The translations under genes and the position numbers were made by a program. Positions 8,401 through 15,362 of a DNA stretch of 64,000 nt are shown piece after piece; within the stretch, counting starts at the first letter, position 1; each line of letters opens with the position of its first letter. Source of the stretch: Streptomyces albipurpureus (GTDB taxonomy: Bacteria; Actinomycetota; Actinomycetes; Streptomycetales; Streptomycetaceae); contig NZ_JAMQAW010000096.1 in NCBI RefSeq assembly GCF_023701525.1, forward strand, positions 43,643-107,642, read 5' to 3'. The notes below the pieces were generated by a model. The model saw only the letters and a program-made list of their open reading frames with translations, was not told the DNA's origin and did not search any database.

Positions 8401-9967
8401 CGGTGCTGGGCACCACATAGCCGACCAGCAGCTGATGCCCCGAGGCCGTCGTACGCAGCGCCGCCGCCGCGGCGAAGACCCCGGGAAGGGCCTGGAGCGC
8501 CGCATCGATCTCGCCCAGTTCAATGCGTCGGCCACCCAGTTTGATCTGGTCGTCCACGCGTCCCAGAAACAGCAGACCGGACTCCTGCGCCCGTACCAGA
8601 TCACCGCTGCGATACGCGCGGCTCCAGCCCAGCGCCCCCAGCGGGGCGTACTTCTCGGTATCCCGCTCCCGGTCCAGATAGCGGGCCAGGCCGACCCCTG
8701 CGATCACCAGTTCACCGCTGCCGCCCATCGGCACCGGCTCACCGGCCTCATCGACGACGGCGAGCTCCCAGCCGTCGAGCGGTAGCCCGATGCGTACGGG
8801 GTCCGTTGCGGTCAGCGGTGCGGCACAGGCGACGACGGTGGTCTCGGTGGGGCCATAGGTGTTCCAGACCTCCCGGCCCGGTACCGCCATCCGTCGGGCC
8901 AGTTCGGGTGGGCAGGCCTCACCGCCGAAAATCAGCAGCCGAACCCCGTCCAGCGACCGGGCCGGCCAGAGCGCGGCCAGCGTGGGGACGGTGGAGACGA
9001 CGGTGATCCGCCGCTCCACCAGCCAGGGACCGAGTTCCATCCCCGCGCGGACCAGGGAGCGGGGTGCCGGCACCAGACAGGCCCCGTGCCGCCAGGCCAG
9101 CCACATCTCCTCGCAGGAGGCGTCGAAGGCCACCGAAAGCCCGGCGAGTACCCGATCACCGGGGCCCAGTGGGGCCTGACGGAGAAAGAGCCGGGCCTCG
9201 GCGTCGACCAAGGCCGCGGCGGCGCGATGGGTGACGGCGACGCCCTTGGGGCGACCGGTCGAGCCTGAGGTGAAGATGATCCATGCGTCGTCACCGGGCC
9301 GGGGAGGCTCCCCGGGAGGTCCGCCCCGGGGCTCCTCCGGTACGGCCGTCGCCTGGTCGTCGGCTTTTCCGCGCACGGCCACCGTGCGCCATGGGCCCAC
9401 CGAAGCCCGGTCGCGGGCCTCCGTACCCCATGAGCCCACCGAAGCCTGGTCGCGGGCCTCCGTATTCGCTGAGTCCTCCGGCCCCACCGGGCCGCCATGC
9501 CCCGGGACCGTCCGGGCCGACCGCACCCTGACCGCCCGTTCCGCTTCCACCACCGCGCTCACCGCGGCCTCGGTGAAGACCAGCTCAGCGCGCTCCGGCG
9601 GATCATCGGCATCCACCGGAACGTAGGCGGCACCTGCGGCGAGGACACCCAGGATCGTGACGTACAGGTCAGCGGTCCCGGACGGAACGCGTACGCCGAC
9701 CCGATCCCCCTGACCGATCCCCACCGCGGCGAGCCGCTGCCGAACGCCGTCGATCCGCGTCGAAAGCTCCCGGTAACTGAGCGAGGTCAGCCCGTCATCG
9801 ACGGCGAGTGCGTCCGGGTGACGGCGGACGGTCTCATCGAGGATGTCGAGGAGCGTCCGGGCTGGGGCCGCCGGGCCACCGACGAAGATCGCCGGGGCCG
9901 TGGCGGTGTCGAGGAGCGGAGTGAGCAGGGCGGCCGGGTCGACGGGGGTGTTCGGGGCGACGGTCAT
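5489..9967 (-). CDS. Single-module membrane NRPS resembling epsilon-poly-L-lysine synthetase (Pls)
   Basis: About 1,492 residues from the ATG at 9967. The adenylation domain has TSGSTGRPKG (about 233-241), YGPTE, YRSGD and the A10 lysine (K663); a thiolation domain follows with FFAHGGGSL (phosphopantetheine Ser about 729). There is no condensation or thioesterase domain. Instead come three membrane-segment pairs, each followed by a soluble left-handed-beta-helix acyltransferase-like domain, which is the layout of the NRPS terminal domain in Pls. Reading the GrsA-aligned pocket gives D-A-E-S-I-G-T-V-V-K, close to the lysine code I recall for BacB (DAESIGSVCK). Predicted product is a poly- or oligo-lysine isopeptide. 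Two repeat-rich insertions (about 142-225 and 525-630) interrupt the A domain. A GTG at 10051 could add 28 residues; I prefer ATG 9967 because it overlaps a leader ORF stop. Confidence 0.85.
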   Translation of the reverse strand: MTVAPNTPVDPAALLTPLLDTATAPAIFVGGPAAPARTLLDILDETVRRHPDALAVDDGLTSLSYRELSTRIDGVRQRLAAVGIGQGDRVGVRVPSGTADLYVTILGVLAAGAAYVPVDADDPPERAELVFTEAAVSAVVEAERAVRVRSARTVPGHGGPVGPEDSANTEARDQASVGSWGTEARDRASVGPWRTVAVRGKADDQATAVPEEPRGGPPGEPPRPGDDAWIIFTSGSTGRPKGVAVTHRAAAALVDAEARLFLRQAPLGPGDRVLAGLSVAFDASCEEMWLAWRHGACLVPAPRSLVRAGMELGPWLVERRITVVSTVPTLAALWPARSLDGVRLLIFGGEACPPELARRMAVPGREVWNTYGPTETTVVACAAPLTATDPVRIGLPLDGWELAVVDEAGEPVPMGGSGELVIAGVGLARYLDRERDTEKYAPLGALGWSRAYRSGDLVRAQESGLLFLGRVDDQIKLGGRRIELGEIDAALQALPGVFAAAAALRTTASGHQLLVGYVVPSTGAIGHPAELPGTPRGAGGEPVESVAPGEVPPGSEVSARSAASDRVPSGPGARRPKPVPVDRVRPDPRVRVEPVPLGFAPSDPDVVVEPVPSVCTSPDPGVRAEPAPFDQVGALARLRAALPAALVPLLVVIDDLPTRTSGKVDRDALPWPLPDQSVTGAAKAVGSADTTGRPVFTAAEEWLAAQWAELLGTPVIDPEADFFAHGGGSLAAARLVSRIRERHGTGSVADVYRYPRLRSLALTLEGSLPLEAVADTAPGGPRVRPVPRRAQIVQLLLLVPLFTVAALRWSVPAVAVGNALGIGPAVSWWWVALGWLLLFSPPGRIAIAAGGARLLLRGLRPGSHPRGGPVHLRLWTAERLAETSGAVHLTGPWLTWYATALGARVADDADLHALPPVTGWLRLGRGCAIEPEVDLCGHWLDGDRLRIGPVRVGAEAVVGARSTLFPGARIGKRARIAPGSAVTGAIPAGERWSGAPATREGRARRPREPRPPHQRRWSLGYALSSLVLGVLPMVAIVPALWVMSASMAGRGDITGALTAVPLATVAALISYALLILLGVRALSVGLRAGSHPLHSRIAWQIWATERLMDMARTQLHPLYASLLTPGWLRALGMRVGHGVEASTVLAVPAMTSVGSGAFLADDTMVGGYELGGGRLRIAAARVGKRAFLGNSGMTAAGRRVPKRGLVGVLSAAPKRSKAGSSWLGMPPMELPRAVERTDESRTFSPPRRLKWARGAVELCRIVPLMCGAALAVSVLALFGTLATRWGHPLALLVGGLLLLGAGAIASTLAIAAKWLLVGVFRVGEHPLWSGSVWRDELADTFVETLAVPWLMGAVPGTPLTILWLRGLGARIGPGVWCETYWLPEPDLVSVGGGASVNRGCVVQTHLFHDRIMRLDAITLGTGTSLGPHSIALPGVVIGDGAVVGPGSLVMSGERVPAGTRWLGNPIAAWRRPSAEAPPLPSNDPITPWPKGP
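8085..8240. repeat. About 51-bp tandem repeats inside the adenylation domain
   Basis: The second A-domain insertion encodes three degenerate units of about 16-17 residues centred on RVRVEPVP, VVVEPVP and GVRAEPAP. The DNA shows the matching period of about 51 bp (recurring ACGGGCTCCACA and AGGGTCCG blocks). The insertion sits between motif A8 (RRIELGEIDAAL) and A10, in the mobile C-terminal subdomain. Confidence 0.7.
9380..9470. repeat. 39-bp repeat inside the first adenylation-domain insertion
   Basis: Two near-identical units encode TEARDQASVGSWG and TEARDRASVGPW. They sit between core motifs A2 and A3, where A domains are normally short. The repeat makes this loop about 80 residues longer than usual. 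Confidence 0.65.
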
Positions 9968-10044
9968 ACGCCGCACCGGGTGCGGGCCGGCAGTCGCTGT
10001 CGTCTCCGTCCGCCCCGGTCGCCAGGACGCTGGTTCGGCTGCAT
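9964..10044 (-). CDS. Candidate 26-residue arginine-rich leader peptide upstream of the synthetase
   Basis: An ATG at 10044 has GGGGAG 6 nt upstream, the best ribosome site in the region. The frame runs 26 codons (begins MQPNQRPGDRGGRRRQRLPA, nine Arg in all) and its TGA overlaps the ATG at 9967 as ATGA. The in-frame GTG of the synthetase (10051) has the same purine run directly abutting it, which is poor spacing. This suggests a translated leader coupled to the synthetase. The alternative is that the region is simply the synthetase N-terminus, read from GTG. Confidence 0.4.
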   Translation of the reverse strand: MQPNQRPGDRGGRRRQRLPARTRCGV

Positions 10045-10261
10045 CTCTCACTCCCCGTCCGTCGTCCGACGCGCGCCACGGAGCAGCGCTCCACGCACGA
10101 CAAACGGGGAGTTTATTGAGCTTTTTCGCAATTCGCCTGTTGTCGAACTGGTACGAGGGATACGCCAGAGGCCTCGGTGACCGACTCGCCGAGTGTCACC
10201 GAGCGCCCCACCGCCAGACGAAAAAGACCAAAGGGGAATCTTTCACTCAGACAGGTACGCG

Positions 10262-10318
10262 AGTCACCCACACAGACGCGAGTCACCCAGGCAGGCGCGG
10301 GTCACCCACACAGGCGCG
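10262..10318. repeat. Three 19-bp tandem repeats between the TetR gene and the synthetase
   Basis: Units at 10262-10280, 10281-10299 and 10300-10318 share the pattern GTCACCCACACAGACGCG with 2-4 changes each; a degenerate fourth copy lies just before (about 10243-10261). They occupy the 350-nt gap between the TetR gene and the synthetase and could bind a regulator. The rest of 10052-10399 shows no gene. Confidence 0.7.
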
Positions 10319-10399
10319 TGAGCGGGAGCCCCCCCACTCCCCCGCACCCGCCCGAGCGGCCCGATCCATCGAGTCTGTGAGCAGTGCCCCGGCCCGGCG

Positions 10400-11104
10400 C
10401 TAGAACTCCCCCGCGCCCACCACGGCCGGGCCCTGCGGCCCACGCGCCGACCAGCGCTCGCCCTCCAGGAGATTGCCCAGGCCCACCCAGGCGAAGTTCA
10501 TCAGCGTCGCCGCCGCTTCCTTCGCCGTCATGGTCCCGGCGTCATTCATCCAGCCGGCCAGCGACTCAGCCGCTCCGACCAGTGCTTGCGCCAGACCCGC
10601 CATGTCCCGCTCGGCGAGTTCCGGCTCCGGCCGGGCGGCTCCGGCCTCGGTCGCCGCGGCCTGGATCAGTACGGCGACAAAGGCGACGATCTCATCGCGC
10701 ATCGCGGCCACCTCCAGGGCGAACGGCTCCCCGTGGGTACGCGCCTGCCGGTGGAGCACCGACCAGCCGTCCGGGCTTTCGACGGTGTAGTCGAAGAAGG
10801 CGGTGAGGCCCGCCCACAGCTGCCGATCGGCCGACAGGCCCGGTTCGATCGCGGCCTGCACGGTGGCCAGCAGAGCCTGTGCCTCGCGCCGAATGCACGC
10901 GGTGAACAGCTGATCCTTGGAATTCAGATAGAGATAGACCAGCGGTTTGGAAACCCCCGCCAACTGGGCGATCTCATCCATTGACGCGGCCCGGTAACCC
11001 CGCCGCGCAAAGGTCCTCACCGCCGCGTCCATCATCTGTTCTTCCCGCACGGCACGCGGTAGCCGCTTGCCCTTCACGCCTTTCACAGCGTCCATGGCGT
11101 CCAT
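10400..11104 (-). CDS. TetR/AcrR-family transcriptional regulator
   Basis: A 234-residue TetR-type repressor. The DNA-binding domain (about 20-70) has the family signature from RTFARRGYRAASMDEIAQLAGVS to KPLVYLYLNSKDQLF; the C-terminal helical ligand domain is unassigned. The ATG at 11104 has GGGGAG 8 nt upstream. It is encoded on the same strand just upstream of the polylysine-synthetase-like operon, so it may control that operon, but the 300-nt gap means this is inference. Confidence 0.92.
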   Translation of the reverse strand: MDAMDAVKGVKGKRLPRAVREEQMMDAAVRTFARRGYRAASMDEIAQLAGVSKPLVYLYLNSKDQLFTACIRREAQALLATVQAAIEPGLSADRQLWAGLTAFFDYTVESPDGWSVLHRQARTHGEPFALEVAAMRDEIVAFVAVLIQAAATEAGAARPEPELAERDMAGLAQALVGAAESLAGWMNDAGTMTAKEAAATLMNFAWVGLGNLLEGERWSARGPQGPAVVGAGEF

Positions 11105-11182
11105 GGTGAGAACTCCCCTCCCCCTGCTCCCCTACTGCGCGGTTAGCCTACGTGGCGCAGGGCACGCCAGAGCACACGAAGA

Positions 11183-11224
11183 CCCTCTTTCCGGACGCGT
11201 ACCGCATACGCGACAGAAAGAGGG
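11183..11224. terminator. Two-part hairpin downstream of the transporter gene
   Basis: An outer 9-bp stem (CCCTCTTTC 11183-11191 with GAAAGAGGG 11216-11224) encloses an inner 6-bp stem (CGCGTA 11196-11201 with TACGCG 11207-11212). It lies 186 nt past the transporter stop and about 80 nt before the TetR start. It may be a transcription terminator or, because of its symmetry, a TetR operator. The remaining 11105-11409 sequence shows no gene. Confidence 0.5.
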
Positions 11225-11409
11225 CTATATGCCACCGAGAACCGAACTTACTTCAGCCTTTTCTGTGCCTTTCCCATCAATGAACCATCGAAAGCGGATC
11301 GTTTGGAGCACCCAACGGCTGACCGGGGTGCAACCCCGGAAGCGGCCCGGGCAGCGGGAAGCGCCCGGCCGCAGTCGCGCGGCGGAGCGCTTCCCACTGG
11401 TCATCGAGG

Positions 11410-12759
11410 TCAGGCGGCCACCGGCACGCCCGTCTTCTGGTCCGCTCCCCGAACACCGTCGTCATCGATCGGCGACGAGGTGGCCGAGGTGTACGCGTCG
11501 TGGTCGAGGATCTTCTCGCGGGCGGCGACGATGACCGGCACCAGGGCCTGGCCCGCCACATTGGTCGCCGTGCGGATCATGTCCAGGATCGGGTCGATCG
11601 CCAGCAGCAGACCCACACCCTCCAGGGGCAGGCCCAGGGTGGAGAGGGTCAGGGTGAGCATGACCGTCGCGCCGGTGAGACCCGCGGTGGCCGCCGAGCC
11701 GACGACCGAGACGAACGCGATCAGCAGATAGTCCTGGATACCGAGCTGCACATCGAAGATCTGCGCGATGAAGATCGCCGCCAGCGCCGGGTAGATCGCC
11801 GCGCAACCGTCCATCTTGGTCGTGGCCCCGAACGGCACCGCGAACGAGGTGTACTCCTTCGGTACGCCGAGCCGCTCGGTGACCCGCTGGGTGACCGGCA
11901 TGGTGCCCACCGAGGAACGCGAGACGAAGGCCAGCTGGATCGCGGGCCAGGCGCCCCGGAAGAAGTGCACCGGATTGACCTTGGCAACGGTCGCGAGCAG
12001 CAGCGGGTAGACGCCGAACAGCACCAGGGCGCAGCCGATGTAGACATCGGCGGTGAAGGTCGCGTACTTGCTGATCAGATTCCAGCCGTAGTCGGCGATG
12101 GCGAAGCCGATCAGACCGACGGTGCCCAGCGGCGCCAGTCGGATGACCCACCACAGGGCCTTCTGCAGCAGCTCAAGGACCGCTTCGCTGAGGGTCAGGA
12201 TCGGCTTGGCCTTCTCACCGAGCGCCAGCGCGGCGATTCCGGCGACGGCGGACATAAAGACGATCTGAAGGACGTTCAGCTCGGTGAAGGGTGTGATGAC
12301 GTCCGTCGGAATGATCCCGGTGAGGAAGTCGATCCAGCTGCCCGTGTTCTCCGGGGCCTTGCCGTCCTTGGGGGTGAGGCCGGTGCCGGCGCCCGGGTTG
12401 GTGATCAGTCCGATCGCGATGCCGATGGCGACCGCGATCAGCGAGGTGATCATGAACCAGAGCAGGGTCTGGCCGGCCAGCCGGGCGGCGTTGTTGACCT
12501 TCCGCAGATTGGTGATCGACACCAGGATCGCGAAGAAGACCAGCGGGGCGACGGCCAGCTTCAGCAGCCGGACGAAGATTCCGCCGATCTGCTCCAGGGT
12601 GTCCTTGAGCCAGCCGATGTCCTGGCCCCGGGCGAGCCAACCGAGCAGGACGCCAAGGACCAGACCGGCGACGATCTGGACCCAGAACGGGACCTTGGGT
12701 ATGCGGAACCCGGAGCCCGAGGGCGTTCCGGGCGTGGTCGTGGCGGTGTTCGCGGACAC
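11410..12759 (-). CDS. DAACS-family (SLC1-like) cation/amino-acid symporter, possibly for cystine
   Basis: A 449-residue integral membrane transporter with about eight membrane segments and two hairpins. Family motifs are the serine-containing hairpin SRSSVGTMPVT, the TM7 motif TTKMDGCA (NMDGT in glutamate carriers) and the TM8 stretch DPILDMIRTATNVAG. The family moves dicarboxylates, glutamate/aspartate, serine or cystine (TcyP). Because a Cys-type leader peptide precedes it, I infer cystine or another sulfur amino acid. Of two close GTG codons (12765 and 12759) the second has AGGAG at a usable 7-nt distance. Confidence 0.88.
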   Translation of the reverse strand: MSANTATTTPGTPSGSGFRIPKVPFWVQIVAGLVLGVLLGWLARGQDIGWLKDTLEQIGGIFVRLLKLAVAPLVFFAILVSITNLRKVNNAARLAGQTLLWFMITSLIAVAIGIAIGLITNPGAGTGLTPKDGKAPENTGSWIDFLTGIIPTDVITPFTELNVLQIVFMSAVAGIAALALGEKAKPILTLSEAVLELLQKALWWVIRLAPLGTVGLIGFAIADYGWNLISKYATFTADVYIGCALVLFGVYPLLLATVAKVNPVHFFRGAWPAIQLAFVSRSSVGTMPVTQRVTERLGVPKEYTSFAVPFGATTKMDGCAAIYPALAAIFIAQIFDVQLGIQDYLLIAFVSVVGSAATAGLTGATVMLTLTLSTLGLPLEGVGLLLAIDPILDMIRTATNVAGQALVPVIVAAREKILDHDAYTSATSSPIDDDGVRGADQKTGVPVAA

Positions 12760-12852
12760 GGACACACTCCTGTGGCAGGGGGGAGAAGGGGGACGTACAA
12801 AAGGGGTGCGGGGGCGCCCGTGCGCGAGAGGGCGGCTCCACCAATGCCGGGA

Positions 12853-12960
12853 TCAGACCGAGCGGCGACAGACAGCCGACATACAGCGGCAGAGATCGAC
12901 ATGCAGGCGCGCCACGAGCGGGGTGCTCGCGGCATCGTGGAGGCGCACTGCTGTCGTCAT
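12853..12960 (-). CDS. 35-residue cysteine-containing leader peptide
   Basis: A short frame starting at ATG 12960 contains VARLHVDLCRCMSAVCRR, which matches the R-x-H-x-D-L-C-R-x-x-S-A-x-C-R pattern of actinobacterial putative leader peptides found ahead of sulfur-metabolism and cysteine-related genes. Three Cys codons sit near the end. No ribosome site precedes it; a -10 hexamer ends 7 nt before the ATG, so it should be translated from a leaderless mRNA. It ends about 94 nt before the transporter start, so ribosome stalling at Cys codons could control the transporter. Confidence 0.8.
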   Translation of the reverse strand: MTTAVRLHDAASTPLVARLHVDLCRCMSAVCRRSV

Positions 12961-12967
12961 GCCGACC

Positions 12968-12997
12968 ACGTTAACACCGTGACTTTGAGGACCTCAA
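12968..12997 (-). promoter_or_regulatory. Promoter of the leader peptide and transporter
   Basis: On the minus strand: -35 TTGAGG (12992-12997), an 18-nt spacer and -10 TAACGT (12968-12973). The expected start point coincides with the A of the leader ATG at 12960, giving a leaderless transcript. Confidence 0.6.
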
Positions 12998-12998
12998 A
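12984..12998. promoter_or_regulatory. 15-bp perfect palindrome over the -35 element
   Basis: TTTGAGGACCTCAAA is an exact inverted repeat around one central base and covers the -35 hexamer of the leader/transporter promoter. It is a probable operator for an unidentified repressor, which would give a second layer of control besides the leader peptide. Confidence 0.6.
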
Positions 12999-13179
12999 GG
13001 TCTTCTTTGAGATACCCCCATGGCCCCTACACGCAAACGGCCCGCCCAACTCCCCTGCCCGGTACGCCGGATGGGGACATGCCAACGCCCCGGTGCGCAC
13101 TACCGTGCACCGGGGCGTGTGACACATGCCATAGGAATAAATGCGACCACGCGCCCTGACGGGCGTGGCCGGGTGGCGC

Positions 13180-13470
13180 CTAGAGGGCCACGCCGTCTTC
13201 CTGCCGACGGTTGGCGTCCAGCCGCGCCTTGGTCTCGTCGACCTTGCCGGAGATCTGGGCGGACATCTCATCCCGCTGCTTACGCAGCAGCACAAAGCTC
13301 AGCGGCGCCGAGATCAGCAGGGCGAGCAGGACGATCCAGACGGAGTTGGATTCGCCGAGCCCCTTGGGCAGCACCCCGAAATGGACCAGGGCGGCGACCA
13401 CCACCAGGCAGCCGACGAAGACGGCGAAGCGCATACCGGTGTACTTGATCGCGGCGCTCGACTTGGACAC
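13180..13470 (-). CDS. DUF4229 small membrane protein
   Basis: A 96-residue protein with two membrane segments (about 12-34 and 43-62) and a charged cytoplasmic C-terminus (KQRDEMSAQISGKVDETKAR) likely to form a short helix. It matches the actinobacterial DUF4229 family, whose function is unknown. It closes the mqnE gene run on the minus strand. Confidence 0.85.
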   Translation of the reverse strand: MSKSSAAIKYTGMRFAVFVGCLVVVAALVHFGVLPKGLGESNSVWIVLLALLISAPLSFVLLRKQRDEMSAQISGKVDETKARLDANRRQEDGVAL

Positions 13471-13533
13471 GGCTGGCCTTCTCTCCTCGTACGACAGATC
13501 CTGCCAAACCAGTGAAGCATGCTCGGTTTTCGA

Positions 13534-14100
13534 TCAGTACAGCGGCAGGAGCATGGTGATGTCGTCCCGGTCGTCGCCGTCCGCCACCCGGATCGCTCCC
13601 GGCACCCGCCCGACCTCCCGGTATCCACAGGACGCGTAGAACCGCTCGACGCCCGTGCCGCCCCGGCAGCCCAGCCGGATGGCCTCTATCCCGGTCAGGC
13701 CCCGGGCCGCGTCGGCCGCTGCCGCCATCAGCTCACGGCCATGGCCGGCGCCCTGCAGTCGAGGGTGGACCATGACCGTGTACAGCCACAACCAATGGGT
13801 CATCAGCCGATGGGTGTTGCGGGTGAGAAAGGCGGTGGCCGCGATCTCGCCCTTCTCATCCCACCCGACCAGAAGCCGGGTCTGCCCTTCCGCCACCGAC
13901 ACCAGGGCCTTCAGCAACTCCGGCCGGATCGCGTCGGGGGTGATCGGCGGAACGAAGCCCACCGCACCGCCCGCATTGGTCACATCGGCCCAGAGCCGCA
14001 GGACACCGTCCCGCAGCGCTGGATCGACGACCGGGTCCAGGGTGTACCTCAAGCCGGGCTGGTCCATCGTCATCGCATCGCTCGTCAACCGCTGCGCCAC
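13534..14100 (-). CDS. GNAT-family N-acetyltransferase
   Basis: A 188-residue protein with the GNAT acetyl-CoA motif A visible as VMVHPRLQGAGHGREL (Q/R-x-x-G-x-G/A) and the C-terminal RFYASCGYREVG motif B. The substrate is unknown. The GTG start at 14100 lies 9 nt after the mqnE stop; internal ATGs at 14073 and 14067 are alternatives. It is probably co-transcribed with mqnE. Confidence 0.87.
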   Translation of the reverse strand: MAQRLTSDAMTMDQPGLRYTLDPVVDPALRDGVLRLWADVTNAGGAVGFVPPITPDAIRPELLKALVSVAEGQTRLLVGWDEKGEIAATAFLTRNTHRLMTHWLWLYTVMVHPRLQGAGHGRELMAAAADAARGLTGIEAIRLGCRGGTGVERFYASCGYREVGRVPGAIRVADGDDRDDITMLLPLY

Positions 14101-14109
14101 GCTCGGGCG

Positions 14110-15273
14110 TCAGACGCGCATGGGCTGCGGCGACTCCCGTCGATCGGCGTCCGGACCCGGGTACTCGCGGATGATCTCGTAGCGGGTGTTCCGCTCGACC
14201 GGGCGGAATCCAGCGTCCCGAATGAGGTCCAGCAGATCGTCACGGGTCAGCTTGTTCGGTGTGCCGTAGTTGTCGGCGTCATGGGTGATCTTGTACTCGA
14301 CGACCGAGCCGTCCATGTCGTCCGCGCCGTGCTGAAGCGCGAGCTGGGCGGTCTGCACACCGTGCATCACCCAGAAGACCTTCACATGCGGAACGTTGTC
14401 GAAGAGCAGTCGGGAGACCGCGAAGGTCTTCAGCGCCTCGGCGCCCGTCGCCATGGTGGTGCGCGCCTGGAGGCGGTTGCGCACCTTGCCGTCCTTCATG
14501 TCGACGAAGTCATGCTGGTAGCGCAGCGGGATGAAGACCTGGAAGCCGCCGGTCTCGTCCTGGAGTTCACGCAGCCGCAGTACATGGTCGACGCGGTGGC
14601 GCGGTTCCTCGATATGCCCGTACAGCATGGTGGACGGGGTCTTGAGGCCCTTGCTGTGCGCAAGGCGGTGAATGCGCGACCAGTCTTCCCAGTGGGTCTT
14701 GTGGTCCACGATGTGCTGGCGGATCTCCCAGTCGAAGATCTCCGCACCGCCGCCGGTCAGCGACTCCAGACCGGCTTCCATCAGCTCATCGAGGATGTCG
14801 GAGGCTGACATGCCCGAGATGGTCTCGAAGTGGTGGATCTCGGTGGCCGTGAACGCCTTCAACGAGACGTTCGGCAGGGCTTCCTTGAGCGCGCTGAGCG
14901 AGCGCGGGTAGTAGCGCCACGGCAGATTGGGGTGGAGGCCGTTGACGATGTGCAACTCGGTGAGGTTCTCGCCCTCCATCGCCTTGGCGAGGCGAACGGC
15001 CTCCTCGATGCGCATGGTGTACGCGTCCTTCTCGCCCGGCTTGCGCTGGAACGAGCAGTAGGCGCACGACGCGGTGCACACATTGGTCATGTTGAGATGG
15101 CGATTGACGTTGAAGTGGACGACGTCGCCGTTCTTACGGGTGCGCACCTCGTGGGCGAGGCCACCGAGCCAGGCCAGGTCGTCCGAGTCATAGAGGGCGA
15201 TGCCGTCTTCGCGGGTCAGCCGCTCACCGGCCCTGACCTTCTCCTCCAGCTCGCGCTTGAGCCCAGCGTCCAT
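14110..15273 (-). CDS. mqnE: Aminofutalosine synthase MqnE (radical SAM)
   Basis: A 387-residue radical SAM enzyme with the cluster motif C-T-A-S-C-A-Y-C (CxxxCxxC) near residue 65. It joins 3-enolpyruvyl-benzoate to the adenosyl radical to make aminofutalosine, the second step of the futalosine menaquinone route. The MNRHLNMTN-type region and the C-terminal barrel match MqnE rather than MqnC. The ATG at 15273 is chosen for GGAGG about 8 nt upstream; an ATG at 15288 is too close to that site. Confidence 0.95.
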   Translation of the reverse strand: MDAGLKRELEEKVRAGERLTREDGIALYDSDDLAWLGGLAHEVRTRKNGDVVHFNVNRHLNMTNVCTASCAYCSFQRKPGEKDAYTMRIEEAVRLAKAMEGENLTELHIVNGLHPNLPWRYYPRSLSALKEALPNVSLKAFTATEIHHFETISGMSASDILDELMEAGLESLTGGGAEIFDWEIRQHIVDHKTHWEDWSRIHRLAHSKGLKTPSTMLYGHIEEPRHRVDHVLRLRELQDETGGFQVFIPLRYQHDFVDMKDGKVRNRLQARTTMATGAEALKTFAVSRLLFDNVPHVKVFWVMHGVQTAQLALQHGADDMDGSVVEYKITHDADNYGTPNKLTRDDLLDLIRDAGFRPVERNTRYEIIREYPGPDADRRESPQPMRV

Positions 15274-15362
15274 GTGCCCGCCTCCCATAGGTCTGCCAAA
15301 TCGGGCTCCCCCACCGTACTCCCCCGTACGCGGCCGCCCGGGGATACCCCCTGTACCGCTGG

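Noticed and set aside
11500..13122. 540-codon plus-strand open frame opposite the transporter
   Set aside because: Antisense shadow of GC-rich coding DNA; no family motifs or ribosome site. The same holds for long antisense frames at 18128-19843, 38447-40396 and 50335-52545.
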